Origin: Hypholoma sublateritium FD-334 SS-4
Lineage: Eukaryota; Basidiomycota; Agaricomycetes; Agaricales; Strophariaceae
Assembly: GCA_000827495.1 (NCBI GenBank)
Contig: KN817581.1
Coordinates: 124,001 to 188,000, forward strand
Length of the DNA stretch: 64,000 nt
Reading direction: 5' to 3'
Position 1 is the first letter of the stretch. Each line of letters opens with the position of its first letter. Shown piece by piece: positions 32,822 to 44,889 of the stretch. The notes beneath the pieces were generated by a model. That model had not been told where the DNA came from, did no database searches, and was given only the letters and a program-made list of their open reading frames with translations. Both the position numbers and the translations under genes were made by a program.

Positions 32822-35404
32822 TTATATCTTCTCAACAATAATAGGGAGCTGGGGGGTATTCTTGTCTCCGCCAACTACAGTGGGTACAACAATTCCGCCT
32901 ATCTTCCAGGCTATCTCTGCTTTAGAGGGGGAGAACCGGAAAGCCTGAATTAGCAGTGCAAGAACCACCTCTGGAAAAACACAAGTTCATCATTAATACA
33001 CGTTCAATCGATGGATATGGTTCATAACGCACTCATTTCCAATTGGGAAAACTTGAACCCACTAGAGAAACGATGGTCAGAAACGGGCTATGTCATAAAT
33101 GTAATCGAGGGTCAAAAGCCCGGGACAATCTCACATGCAAGCTCGACTCCCTGCAATAAATGTCATGCTAGAAGGGAATATAATTTTAGTTCTTGTCCTC
33201 AAAATTGATGTGTCTGGGTGCCTACAGATTTGCGTATACTCCTGGAAGGTGCGCTGCGATCACTTCGTCTGGTAGAGGAGACAGCCATCTTTCTGGTTTC
33301 CATTCGTCCGCATCCGCACCCCATAATGCAGGGTTGGTGTTGGAAGCCAAGAGTCCAATGGTCACGTTTGTCCCCTTACTGACATAGACTTCGCTTATTT
33401 CTCGTCCGTCTAGCCCTTTGATCGGAACCATAAGAGGAAGAACTATATCACGACGGGCGCTTAGATAACGTAAGGTATCAGTAAGGGTCCCCACAACAGA
33501 TCCACGTAAAGTATACGTACACTCTTCTTGCCATAATAACCGGAGAATGTCTGCACGGTGAGCGTAAGGTCTGTGCATGTTTCACGACAAGTTTCCAAAC
33601 TGTACTCACAATCTTAGAGTTTCTCGGCAAATTGCGTCGAGATAGGGAAGGGAGACAATTTTGTCATATGGCAAATCACCCCGCTCAGGCTCTGCCTCAA
33701 ATGCGTCGTTGATCTCCTTTCTTAATTTATCTTGAACGTCTTGATGCAGAGAAAGGAGTTGAAGTAGGCGAGATAGGGCTGAGGAAGTGGTGTCCATCGC
33801 TGCAAACATTAGGGATCTGTGTCAAACGACGCAGGGAACAATGAGGAATTGGAACTTGATAATAAATCATGGACATGTACTCACGACATTTGTCCAATCA
33901 GTTCGTCGCGTGATAAGCTTTCCTCTGTCGAAGCAGTCATATTTGCCTTCACTAGTATACACATATGTCAGCGACTTCGGTGAAGGCAACATGAAATGCT
34001 CACTTAAAATACTCATGATATCTTTCTCTTCGATTGAAAGTCCCGTGCCACCACCGTTTGCCATTGCTTCTTTCTTGGACTCAAAAATATTGACTGAGGT
34101 GCTGTGCAAGATATCGACAACATCTCGGACATCGTGGAGATTCTTCCATGGAAAGGTGTTAACGGCCCAACGCCTGAAAGATGCAGAACCAATTCCCGAA
34201 ACCAGAGGCAATAGAAACGCGGTCGCATATCTCATCATGGGGTTAGCTACTTTTGGTCTATAGCGATGGTCAGCAAATTTGAACCGCCATGATTTTCCAA
34301 AGACCACTAACACAAGCGTTTTTACGGCAATAGAATATGGGTGTGGTGCGGTATCTTCCTCTAAAGTATCAAAGGAGTGACCGAGACCGCTTTGACATAC
34401 CAATTCCAGCGCTGTTCGCGTCATCCAAGATACAATTTCGATCTGTTGACGATATCAGTTAGTTTCAATAATCTGATACATTTTCTGCGCGCACCTCTTG
34501 AGGTCCGTTCTGCACCTTTTTCAGGAAAGCGTCCTGAAGCTGATAAACATGTTAAGGATATTGTGACACTGCAGATTATCGTTACTTCCTAACCTTATGC
34601 GTGATTTTATAGAATATAGGAGCTGAGAAGATTTGGCTGTCAGGTATTACTAGGTATGTAATATATAATGGAAACGATACTCACTCATTCCGCGCAGGTG
34701 GGCAATCGAGAAAATGGGATTCAACATCTTTCTCTGCTTTCGATGCTGTTCGCCTGCGAGAAAATACCATTAAATAGTAGGTTATATGGTTCAGATGGTC
34801 CTACCCAGAGTCGCTAGAATCCCGGGCCCAAATATCAGATTGTTTAATCTGTATAAACCGTTCACATTTCGAGTATTTTCAATCAGAGATTGAACACTCA
34901 CTGGATGAATTGATCGGTCTCTTCAAAGACGGACTGGTCCTGCACAGAAAAAATGCCAGGATACATTAAATGGTCTTCAAATTCAGCGGGGTGCCCCGGG
35001 TGCACTGACCTTCACAAATATGTGGTGCATTGCTTTTGGATCGTACGTGTACAGTTCCTTCTCCTGGAAAGTGTAATTTAGTGAGAAGAAACAATGGCAA
35101 AATTACTTTGGACTATTAGGTGCTCACCCCAAGTATCCCATGAATTCGAATAGTGTTACCATCTAACGGAAAACTTCAGGGTTTAAATTACTGTAGAGAC
35201 GATAATAAGCTTACAGGTTCTGTGAAGGGATTTCTGATATGCCCAGGCATCGGTGTCAAACAACTTTGAGAAGACGCCCGTCAAAAATGACTCCGACGCG
35301 GGACCAGGAATATTATCCAGTGAAGATGGCAGCACCCGGTGGCGGAGCAGTTTCCAGAGGGCCCAGGAAATTGAAAGTAAACCAAGAGCCTGAATGGGGC
35401 CCAT
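32822..35404 (-). CDS. Cytochrome P450 monooxygenase, 545 aa, 17 exons
   Basis: Exons: 35404-35215, 35162-35128, 35063-35010, 34939-34902, 34848-34805, 34753-34685, 34622-34594, 34539-34495, 34442-34312, 34257-34004, 33951-33885, 33816-33610, 33550-33521, 33459-33226, 33167-33135, 33061-33033 and 32970-32822; all phases agree. The protein has an N-terminal anchor (MGPIQALGLLSISWALWKLL), YDPKAMHHIFVK, EQHRKQRKMLNPIFS, an I-helix FAAMDTTSS, ExxR (ETLR), PERW and a haem loop FIAGSRACIGFKFS. It is the long-intron-rich type common in Agaricomycetes (CYP5144/CYP5139-like by eye, inference) and clearly not a close paralogue of the P450 at 16.5 kb. All key residues are intact. The DNA transposon-like insertion begins 330 bases upstream of its start. 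Substrate unknown. Confidence 0.88.
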
Positions 35405-35733
35405 GATATTGTGCCAAGGGCGAGGGAAGGAATGTTCTTTATCTTCAAGATTGTTGCGGCATTAAATAGATGTGTATACGATCCCCCGGGCGATCATATA
35501 CAGATCTATTACTATACACGAAGCTTTTTTTAGTAGTACGGCGGTAAGATCGGGGTGCGTCGCACAGGTTCTAGAAAATTCTGGCAAGGACTGTCTGACA
35601 AAAATCGAGGGTTCAGAAGTCCGCTTCATGCTTCGAACTAGGATACCTCTCAATACTTGCATGATGCACAACTGTTAGTAGAAGCTACAGAATGATGATG
35701 GATCGATAAGTATGTAGATCAATAGCGCCACTG

Positions 35734-35745
35734 CACTGTGAAAAG
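35734..35745 (+). repeat. Left terminal inverted repeat
   Basis: CACTGTGAAAAG, exact inverse of 38635-38646. Preceded by ACTG. Confidence 0.6.
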
Positions 35746-35947
35746 TTTCGGTCGTGGATAAAATTACTTTAGGGTACTGCTTTTTAATGTTCTAGTTAGG
35801 GATAAATGTTGAGTTGGGTATTTTAATACAATACCTGCGTGTCTCAAGTATCACTGCTTTATGTACAAAAGTTTGTTACTTCAAGTAATAAAAAAAAATA
35901 CCAAGCGACCTGAAATCAACTGAAAGATGCTACTTGAACAGTAAAAA

Positions 35948-36025
35948 CATAGTACCCCCAACAGCATAAGATACTACCCCCAACAGCATAGGATACTACC
36001 TTCAATAGCATAAGATACTACCCAT
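35948..36025 (+). repeat. Subterminal tandem repeats of about 24 bp
   Basis: Three imperfect copies of a unit like caacagcataagatactacc. More diverged gctac/atgctac words continue to about 36115. Located near the left end of the element, as expected of transposase-binding subterminal repeats. Confidence 0.6.
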
Positions 36026-37329
36026 CAGGATAAAGTGCTACCCAAGCCACAGAAGATGCTACCGGAAACAGCATGAAATGCTACTGAAAGTAGCGTGAAA
36101 TGCTGCAAAATGCAACAAAATATGTTTCTAAAGGACACCAAAAGGTAACATTTTCTGCTGCTAAAAGGTACGCATTACCTCTACCCACAACGTAGTCGAT
36201 TGCGATNCCCAAGAGGTAATTAAATGCGCTACCTAGGAAGTAAACAAGTCTATATGCCTTTGGAGGTTTGCAATACAACGGTTTTCTAATACTCGGAATA
36301 CAACATGACTGATATTAGTATTATTCGAACTGCTATTACAATCTGGCACTAACGACTGCGTACACAACAAACGCTACCGTCCAAGANGTCGTATCTAGCG
36401 TCCCGATGGTGAGTCACTTGCAGTTCTGTTCCAGTATACTCTGCCGGCCACGACGTAGCCAGACGACCAGACTCCGCGCCGCCTCGTGTGTTGATCCCTG
36501 CCTTCTGTTCAAATTCACTCGGCGAGTCCGACGTACTCCTCGTGCATCGAGGAGCGCACGAGCTGCTGCCGAACGACGGGGAACAGCCAAGCGANGCAAA
36601 TAACNAGACACTCAGATAGAGACCTGCATAAGTTGTGAGCAGAACAATTCCTCGAGCAAAGATCGCGGAGGCCAATAGCGTGGCCACAGCACCAGAGAAC
36701 CTGTCAGAGACTCAGAGGTAAGCCAANGACGTTCTTCGACATACAGTCTACGCATCCTTGACTCCTGATTCTCGTCGTTTCTACCCAGGTACTCGCCCAA
36801 TCGACTTCGTCGCAGACGGCGCTGAAAACAAGGTGAGCAGCCCACACAATGATATATACGCCGTACACACCTGACAGCTGTGCTCTAGCCCACGTACGCC
36901 GCCTCCCTCGTCGCCCTCTCTGTATGCGCCCCACATGCGCTGCGTATCAGGCCCGCGGCTGTCATTGTCGTCGTCGTCCACTGATAAGCCATGCNAGNGC
37001 AAGGCGGCTCGTGGGTGTTCGCGTCGGTCTTCTCGGGGCGCACTGACTCCCGAGGTGCGCGTGCTGCAGAAAAGTAGCCAAATTCTCGTCGTCCAGCTTC
37101 TACGTGAGACATTAGCACATGCTGTGCAAAGAAGTAACAAAGGATCCTGGTGAGCAACAGCGGATTCAAACAACTGACGCAGAGTCAAAGTTGATTAAAA
37201 TTACTGAAGCTCTCCAATGAANGACGCGCAGTCAAGTTGGTCGGAGCAGTGGACGACGCAAAGTCAAGCCCTTGGATCTTACTGTGCAGCCAGTTGGTCC
37301 GTAATCGAGGACGATNAAGACATTACAGA

Positions 37330-37436
37330 GCGTAAGAGGAGAGGGGAAGAGGGACGCAAGGGGAAGAGGGACGCAAGGACGGAGGGATGCGGAAGGAAGG
37401 AAGGAAGGACGGAGAGATGCGGAGGGACGCGCGTCG
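37330..37436 (+). repeat. GA-rich low-complexity tract
   Basis: Runs of gagaggggaagaggg, repeated gacgcaagg and (gaag/ggaag)n units, all inside the transposon-like element. Simple-sequence expansion. Confidence 0.6.
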
Positions 37437-38634
37437 CGCTCTCGGAAACCGTGAGAAATAGGTCATGTGATTCCAAAGTCGTCAACCCAAGTCCATTCGC
37501 TAAGGCGCTTGTCCTTCAAGCTCGCTTTGAGCTCGCTTCTACCAGTATTCTTGATATGCAATGTCCCTTTTGTCACTTTGGTAAGTGTAACTTCCGTATG
37601 CCCCAACTACAGCTACAGCGGGCAGTGCCCATAATTCATCAGAGGAGTGCCACGGCCCACAAGTCCACCCCTCCTTTTCGCTATCCTTTTCTGTCACCAG
37701 CACAGCGTCGCCAATATCCATGAGCGGCACAAACGGTTTCAGCGGGAGTGCCACCCCGTGGGTGTGCAACATATGCTCATCCACCTCTCGCTATCCATCG
37801 AGGGAGCNGATACATCATACAGTAACATACTGACACCGACGTCTTTGGAGGATGACAGCGGGGAGTGTGAGCGTCCCAACTCCCACTTGTGCTCGCGCGT
37901 GGGCCTGGTGGTGCGGTATTCAATGCTAGGTCAAGTGGGAGATGGTTGAAGAGCGCGGCGTCGATGGAGAGCATGAGTGGCGGGATTGTTGGCTGGTCCG
38001 GCAACGACGTGATGATGATAAGGGAATTGTGCATATCTTCCTAATAGCAGGTGCAATTGGGGTCGAGAGTACATATCTATACTACGCTGGAACTCGTATG
38101 CATGATTTGTGAATACACATAAGTATCATTCTAATGTTTGAGCTCGTGCAAATTGTTTTGGGGCTGCGGACGAGAGTTCGCCTACCAGCCACCACTACAT
38201 AGCTACTTTTCTCTCGCTATCTTTTATTACCTTTAGAAGGCGTTGATTTTTAATGTCTCCAAAGGACTATTATATATTGTTTTGCGGGGGACTTCAATAT
38301 TATTACCTTGCGAGCTCGGAGTTTTATCACTTTTTCGAGTGCGTATTTTTGACGCCCAAGGGCAATAAATTTCATGACTTTTCAGGAGCAAGATTCACTA
38401 CCTTGGACGGGTATCAATCTTTCTTACCTGCAGATATCTTATATACTACTTTATCCAGGTAATTTTTAAAATTAATTCTGGTCGTGATATTTGTTGTCAT
38501 TTTTGGTATTATAAAAAATTACTTCAAAGGTAATATTAATCCGCGCTACGAAAAGTAGCATAATCTATTGTACGATAAAATATGCTACCTTTGTCAAAAT
38601 ATTACTACCTAAGCAGTAATATCTACTACCCTTT

Positions 38635-38646
38635 CTTTTCACAGTG
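38635..38646 (-). repeat. Right terminal inverted repeat
   Basis: CTTTTCACAGTG, exact inverse of 35734-35745. Followed by ACTG. Confidence 0.6.
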
Positions 38647-38650
38647 ACTG

Positions 38651-39129
38651 ATCATGAGGCCGAGGGCAAGCCTACTAAGTATAGAGGCGAAAAATTAAGC
38701 CTCAGGAACTTCGTCAAAATCACCAAGCCGCAGCGTTTGTGTGTCTATCAGTCGTGAACATATAATATTTTACCGAATTCTGTGCGACGAGGAAATCTTC
38801 TGTATTGGGAACCTTCAACCTTCGCCGTCGACGAAAGTCACCATTTCGTGGAAGTTCCCTTCTCCACGGCGTAGAGAAGGCCGGCATTCCGGATGAAAGT
38901 GACACGTTATGCATTCGGTAGCCTTCGCCTCCAATACATCTACGTCATATTGATCGTGTGGTAAAGCTAAATTCTGTTATTAGAATGAAGACTGGATGGC
39001 ACCAGTATGGCGAAATTACATGTATGTGGTATTATACATATTATAATAAGTAGTGAAATATGGTACATTTACACAGCGATAAGTGAGTTGTGGGGGTAAG
39101 AGGTCCTCATTGAGTGTGTGGCCATTGAC
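38651..39129. other. Spacer downstream of SUV3
   Basis: AT-rich non-coding DNA between the element and the SUV3 stop codon. Nothing identified. Confidence 0.4.
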
Positions 39130-41632
39130 CTATAGTAAAGGCAGAATTCCCGCATCGCCCTCTACCGGCGCTCGCGCCGCGTTTAGCGCTCCTTGGTCTA
39201 TCCCGGGGGTTTTCGGGATAAGATCATTCCGCACCGTTGCCTGAAGCCCCCTTTGCCTGATAAGCTTCTTCGATAGGCGGTCCAGCGCCCAGTTCAGGAC
39301 AAGCTCGAGCCGGACTTTGATCGCGGTTACCATCTCTGCCTCGCAATATAGCAGAGGGTGACGGAAGCTCATCCAGAGGTAGAGCCCAATCACCTTGTGC
39401 ATTGACTCGAGCACCATGAGTGACTGGCCGGGGTCGCGCGCGCGCGACGGGAGCCCTGCTTCGTCCATGCGCATCTTGTTCTCGAGTTCGTCGAGCCTCT
39501 CGAGCAGGCCCGTGCCGCGCAGCGCGCGTACGAAGTCGATGCGGTCGCCACGAGCCTGCTGGGCCCAGATCCCGTGGATGATCTCGACGCTCAGCGGGTC
39601 GCGCCACGGCACGGGTGAGTGCACCAGCGTCATCTTATCGTCGATTGACATATTGGCCCAGTGCTCATCGAGAAAGGCGCACGCTTCGACAAAGTGGTCG
39701 TCGAGGGTGTACTGTGCGTACGGCGGTAGGCGCCCTATGAACTTCGCAGCCGACATGACGGTATACATCGGTGTGCCGAGGGGGAGAACCGAAACAACGT
39801 TCCGAAGGGATTGTCCATAAAAACCGATGCGCGCCCAGGGAAGAGGCTCGTAAGGTTGCGCGACGCAGTATTGGAGATGTGGGAGATCCTCCTCGAACAA
39901 TGTAGTGGTCGTTCCTCCCAAGTCAACTTGCTCCGTGTGCAGCCCGTAACGGCCTGCCCTCCCAGCGATCTGTTTGACAGATGACACGTCAAGTGGTCGA
40001 AGCGCTTGGCCGTCGTATTTGGCGGTTGCGGAGAATATTACTCGTTTGATTTTTCTCCCGGGGACAAGCAGGTAAGAATCAAGAAGCTGAAAAGAAGAAG
40101 ATAACATACAGATTGAGACCCATTCCAATAGCATCACTTCCAACGATGACATCGTAACCTGAGTCTGGATCGTTGAATAAAGCAGCTTGCTCACTCCTGA
40201 TCTCCGGAGGTAGACGTCCGTAGACCACGGCGCATCTCATGCCAGTCACTTCCTCTACCGTTTTCTTGATGGCGAAAATCGACGACCGGTTGAAAGTGAC
40301 GATACAGTCGCCTTTTCTAATTTTTGAAAAATCGCCATTGAGACTCTCTTGTTCGACAACGAGCGGAGTGAGGCGCTCATATCGCCGAACTTCGAGATCA
40401 TCCCCTGTGTGTTCGAGTAAGGCCTCGACGAGCGGGACTGCCGTCTCCTCCCCGCACAAGTGGACTTCCTTCGCCCAAACGCCGAGCACAGCGTTCGTCC
40501 ATCCAGGGCCACGGACAGGGTCGCCGATCATCTGGATTTCATCGATGACCGCCACATCATACCTGATATTTTGTGAAAGCATCTCCACCGTACAGGACAA
40601 ATGAGATGTTGGGCCATCCGCAAGTTTCTTCTCCTCACCCGTGATCATATTGCAAAGGCGTGCATACTCCGGATCGCCTTTGGGGTTTTTTGGTGACTGT
40701 GCATCCACGCCGAGTGGAACGATCTGGCCTGAGTTCAGCCTGTGCCATATCTCGTGTGCGAGGAGCCGAAGGGGTCCCGCATACACGCCAGAGCGTGCGG
40801 CCGCCAGCGCCCGTAGTGCATGATGTGTCTTCCCGCTGTTCGTGGGCCCTACGTGCATTATGATTTTGCGGTGCGACTTGCGCGCAATGCCGTATTCGTC
40901 TGCTGGGAACGGCCGCGACGTCACCCGCATGAGCTTGCTCACCACCCGCACCGTACTTTCGCTCACGCCGAGGTCGCTGACGAAGCGCGCCTCGTTTTCG
41001 GGCTGGGTCGCCCAGGCGAAGAAGACAGTGCTGAAGATGACGTCGATGCTTGTCCCATCGTGTGGCTTGGAGAAGCGCTCCAGGTCGTACATCTGGCCTG
41101 AGACCGCACCCGCTTGCACTTCCTTGACATATTCATCGAGAAGCTTGTTGGCGTCTTCAGATTTCAACCCGAAGGAGACCAATCTTTGTAGGACATGTGG
41201 CTTTGCGCGCCATTCAGCGACATTACCCTGGAAGTATTGCATGACCTGGTCTTTTGCGATGACTGTAGTTTTTTTCATTGGCTCCGGGCGTCCGGGCTTC
41301 CGAAACCCTCTCTCATGACGGTTCATCCACTTGAGATCCATCCACGGGGCAGGTCGCGATCTATCGTTTTCGCGCTGCCGAGTAGGAGATTCATATCGTG
41401 GATAACTTTCATTCTCACTTCGTTGTTTGTTATGCCGTAGTCGTGGATATGGACCCTTCGCGTTCTGTGAGTGGGAATGGGATGGGTATACTTCCTGCCG
41501 GCTGTGGTTTCCGTGAGCTTGCGTTGGCTTAGTGGCCGCAGCCCAGCTTCTGCTGCGTTTGCTGATAGCTTGAGGATGTACGAACAGGTCGTTCGTGACC
41601 GAGCGGCGACATACAGCGCTAAGACTCAACAT
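39130..41632 (-). CDS. suv3: Mitochondrial ATP-dependent RNA helicase SUV3
   Basis: The helicase subunit of the mitochondrial RNA degradosome. Two exons (41632-40110 and 40054-39130) separated by a 55-nt intron give 815 aa. The first about 150 residues are basic and Ser/Arg-rich, as for a mitochondrial presequence. Helicase motifs: Walker A HVGPTNSGKTHHAL (about 258-272), SGVYAGPLRLLAHE, TVEMLS, Walker B VAVIDEIQMIGD (about 363), VTFNRSSIFAIKK, VVYGRLPPEIRSEQA, SDAIGMGLNL at the splice junction, KRVIFSATAKYDG and QIAGRAGRYG (motif VI, about 538). The C-terminal domain contains DEHWANM and the SUV3-typical YLWMSFR. The gene looks complete and functional. Confidence 0.94.
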
Positions 41633-42458
41633 CTGTCAGTAACATATACGTCAGTTATAGATTTCCTAAGCTATTGGCCAAAAGCACCTAGTAGGTCGAT
41701 TTGCGCACCTCGAGAGCATTCCTTTCTATGCGCAAGATATAAGCTGATACTACTTGATACTTTTAAGACACTTGTTGAGGGCGATTGAAAGATTGTAGGC
41801 AAATTATAGGTCGGGTGAGATGGGGGTGAGTACAAAGTTGCTGGCTCAAAGTCGGCCGCCTGTCGGAAAATTCTGCCGTCCGGTACTCCGGACCGTCCCT
41901 TCCGTGCTGTTCATTCCTTTTTTTTGCACCACTTGACCGACAACCAAATCACCCAGAAATCACCTCAACTTGAAGATTTGAAGACACATTATTGATTATC
42001 TCAGTCCTCCGAATTTCTCGACGTGGCCACCTTACTAGCCACAATGCCTCGACGATGACTCTTCAGCCATCCCCTAGCCCTGAAATACTCATTTTCTGTC
42101 CGCCCTGCATATCCTCAAAACGAATCATGATAGGTCAGAACGTGTAAAAAAGGCAGCATGATCTATACTTGAAGACGTGACTTTTCGCTAGTTCCTCCCC
42201 TACAACGTTTACAAGAACCGCAAGTCGGACTCATGCGTCAAAGCAAGGACTCCTTGTTCAGCGAGACTTATAACGAAGCTATAACCAGGTTATGCACTTC
42301 GAAATCCCAATCCCGCATTTCTTCGACTCGTATCCTCGATACCATTCTCTCGGAACGTACCCCACCTGCCACACAGGCTCGACATCGACCTGGAATGAAT
42401 CGGCTCACAAATTCTTAGCATCAGCCCTGCTGACAGTTGATGGTTCGCTCTTCGTTTT
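41633..42458. other. Upstream of SUV3
   Basis: Should contain the SUV3 promoter. From about 42230 there is weak similarity to F-box gene sequence that leads into the next pseudogene. No intact ORF. Confidence 0.35.
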
Positions 42459-42881
42459 GTGGAGGCGTCCCCTCAACTCTACGTCCTCACCCTCGGCAGC
42501 GTGACGTTGAACTTCCCCGTACCGATTATCTTTTTCCCAGAGCTATTTTCCAGACGCTGCCAGAAACGGAAACCCGAATGGCCGTACCTAGCCTTCGAAA
42601 TTCAGCGACATCTGGAATTCCATGCAGCGCCCACAGTCTCCGCATCTCTCACCCTACCAAACCGTGACAATTCTGAGGCAAACTCCGGACAGATTGCTTG
42701 TTCACAATCAGCCTACCTCTCGTTTCTGCGTTTCACTGGATTCGACGGCGTCGGCTTTTCATGCTCCTTGCACTCCCGAATTTTGCCGCTATATATGGGT
42801 CAGGAAGGACTGGGCGGTCAACGTGGTGCGCTTGACGTGGTTAAGATATCGACGACTGAGGCGAAGTCCCGTCGCTATTGA
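42459..42881 (+). pseudogene. Truncated, frame-scrambled F-box gene relic
   Basis: The translation matches C-terminal parts of the intact F-box gene at 43342-44889. EASPQLYVLTLGSVTL matches EACPQLRILTLSGYGV; SLTLPNRDNSEANSGQI matches ALTLPDQDNLNSSTMEI; CSLHSR and GALDVVKIS also correspond. The N-terminal F-box and about 90 central codons are missing. It lies directly upstream of the intact gene in the same orientation, so it is probably the remnant of a tandem duplicate. Confidence 0.65.
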
Positions 42882-43050
42882 GCAGCATTTCAACAAAAAA
42901 ACACTGATTATAATGAGCGTACAATTCATTTGATGGGTGTTTGACAGCAAAGGATTGGAAACTTTGATTCGGCCTATGTACGCTGAGTGTAATTCTGGCT
43001 TTCCTATATCTCAAATTAATCTGCTCCTGACCTTGAAGGGCAGCAAAGCT

Positions 43051-43060
43051 GCTATATAAA
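43051..43060 (+). promoter_or_regulatory. TATA-like box of the F-box gene
   Basis: The sequence gctatataaaag upstream of the F-box gene is a near-consensus TATA box. It sits about 285 bases before the ATG at 43342, implying a long 5' UTR or a 5' UTR intron. Confidence 0.45.
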
Positions 43061-43341
43061 AGCCATCGAACGTCCCGGCGTAGTACCTACCCCACCGTGC
43101 ATTTCAGTATATGGTACGGTTTAGAAAGCTCCGCATGGCATTTATTTATGGGCACGACGTCAACCTACCTGTTTGGATTTAGATCGCCCACAGGTCTGGG
43201 TTAGTTCTGCACGAATTCTTCGTGCCGGTTGGTGCGCCGATCAATACGCTACCGTGGACGCTTATAACCAAGCAGTGATGAGGTCTTTCCTTTCTCTCTT
43301 GCAGGCTCGTTTCATCGCCCAAATTTCTCGGGCTGAATGGA

Positions 43342-44889
43342 ATGTCGTCTCAGTCGCCTGTTAGTCCTCTCACTATCGATGTGAAAAACGACGTCGATCT
43401 ATCACTATCAAAGGATGCAGCTCCTCCTTCCGGTCTCACATGGCACCTAAAGAACATTCCTCCCGAAATATGGCAATATATATTCCAGATTGTGGTTTCC
43501 TCTGAAAACGACACCATTTTGGAGGACGTCTACGGTTCTATCTGGGGTCGCAATATCTTTCCGATGAATATATATCCATCTCCAGCTCCGGTCTCCATTT
43601 CCCCTCGAACACCATCAACGCTTTCCCAAGTATGTGGACTCTGGAAAGACATCTCTTTCGCCCTGCCCCAGATTTGGAGCACGCTCAAAGTCATAGCCGC
43701 GCCACGTACGAACGTCAACGTTCAAAGGGTTGAAAATTTGATATCTCGCCGCCTGAGCCGCGCTCCCTCCACTCCTTTGACGATCTCCATCATTGCGAAC
43801 CACGACAAAGAAGTCGTCCGAGCACTTCTGCGCAGCCTACTCCCTTTTCGCGCTCAGTGGAATACACTTCATCTCCAGATACCGTTATTGGAGCTCGCCG
43901 AATTCTCCTCCTTGCGAAGTGGAGACGTTCCTCTTCTTACGACGGTAAAGCTCATCGAGTATACTTACGGCGGTGTGCCTCGTGTACTGCAGGGAATTGA
44001 TGTTAATCGAGAATCCATCTCATTCCACATTTGTAACATCAGCCCTGCCCTCCGTCGGCTGTGCATCACATCACATCCCTTGACGTTGTTTGGAATCTCA
44101 TTCTGTTCCCGCTTGCACGAGGTGAACATCCAGCAGAGTCCTTCAGAAACGTGGTCGAACCTCAATTTTCTAGAGGCGTGCCCGCAACTACGCATCCTCA
44201 CCCTCAGCGGATACGGTGTCACTCTCGGAATCCCCCTCCCGACGGTTTGTCTCCCTGAATTGGTCACATTGAACCTGGAACATCCCATTGGCCGCGAGCG
44301 TCTTCTCCAGAAGATGAACCTCCCCAGGCTCAGATCTGTCTGGGTAGGTGGCCGGTGCAATGGCGATTTCGCCATAAATATCATGCAAAACACAAACGAG
44401 ATGCTGAAAAGAAGCGGGGTGGGGTCGCTAGAGATCTTGTCCCTGGATCTGGAGACCTACGAATTGGATACACATACCCTGCTGGAGTTCCTGAAGGCTA
44501 ATCCCTCGCTGCGTAAACTTTCAATTAATGATGGTTGGGATTTGGCCCCACCAGTAGTAACCTCCGAATTCTTCGTGGCTCTCACTCTACCAGATCAGGA
44601 CAATCTAAACTCAAGTACCATGGAAATAGTCTGTCCACAACTTACGCACATATCCTTTTCGAATTGCTCAGCACTCGACGATGTCAGTGTGTTCCGTTGC
44701 TTGCACTCCAGATCACCTGGACGATATCATCGAGGTCATACGGAACTGGGAGAAGAGTATAGTGCCCTCGAAGTGGCTGAAATATCGTGTAGAGGATCGC
44801 TGGAGCTAAGTCACAACATTCTTATGCAGGTTCACCAATTACGCCTCGAAGGACTTGTAATTGACATGACAGGCGATGAACAATGTTGA
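43342..44889 (+). CDS. F-box protein beside the kinase locus
   Basis: A single-exon 515-aa protein starting MSSQSPVSPLTIDV. F-box-like segment: LK NIPPEIWQYIFQIVV and LSQVCGLWKDISFALPQIW. LRR-like repeats follow (FSSLRSGDVPLLTTVKLIE, CPQLRILTLSG, LPELVTLNLEH, LPRLRSVWVGG, NPSLRKLSINDG, CPQLTHISFSNC). It is a predicted SCF receptor with unknown target. It is a different subfamily from the 10 kb and 19-22 kb genes. Two relics of it exist: one immediately upstream and one at 27.8 kb, the latter fused to a piece of the neighbouring kinase gene. Confidence 0.82.
   Translation: MSSQSPVSPLTIDVKNDVDLSLSKDAAPPSGLTWHLKNIPPEIWQYIFQIVVSSENDTILEDVYGSIWGRNIFPMNIYPSPAPVSISPRTPSTLSQVCGLWKDISFALPQIWSTLKVIAAPRTNVNVQRVENLISRRLSRAPSTPLTISIIANHDKEVVRALLRSLLPFRAQWNTLHLQIPLLELAEFSSLRSGDVPLLTTVKLIEYTYGGVPRVLQGIDVNRESISFHICNISPALRRLCITSHPLTLFGISFCSRLHEVNIQQSPSETWSNLNFLEACPQLRILTLSGYGVTLGIPLPTVCLPELVTLNLEHPIGRERLLQKMNLPRLRSVWVGGRCNGDFAINIMQNTNEMLKRSGVGSLEILSLDLETYELDTHTLLEFLKANPSLRKLSINDGWDLAPPVVTSEFFVALTLPDQDNLNSSTMEIVCPQLTHISFSNCSALDDVSVFRCLHSRSPGRYHRGHTELGEEYSALEVAEISCRGSLELSHNILMQVHQLRLEGLVIDMTGDEQC

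Larger units (their letters stand above)
35730..38650. mobile_element. DNA transposon-like insertion with 12-bp TIRs
   Basis: Perfect 12-bp terminal inverted repeats CACTGTGAAAAG (35734-35745) and CTTTTCACAGTG (38635-38646) are flanked by a 4-bp direct repeat ACTG (35730-35733 and 38647-38650), which fits a target-site duplication. The CACTG start recalls CACTA/CMC elements. Both subterminal regions are rich in GCTACC/GGTAGC-like words, in opposite orientations at the two ends. The 2.9-kb interior has broken frames, ambiguous bases and no transposase motif I recognise, so it is probably non-autonomous or degraded. It lies between the P450 and SUV3 genes. Confidence 0.6.

Noticed and set aside
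33222..33578. A P450 apparently truncated before the haem loop
   Set aside because: The haem motif is not missing; it is encoded by two small downstream exons (33167-33135 and 33061-33033).
16500..35404. A secondary-metabolite cluster built around the two P450 genes
   Set aside because: The P450s are 14 kb apart, unrelated to each other, and no synthase, terpene cyclase or tailoring neighbour lies between them.
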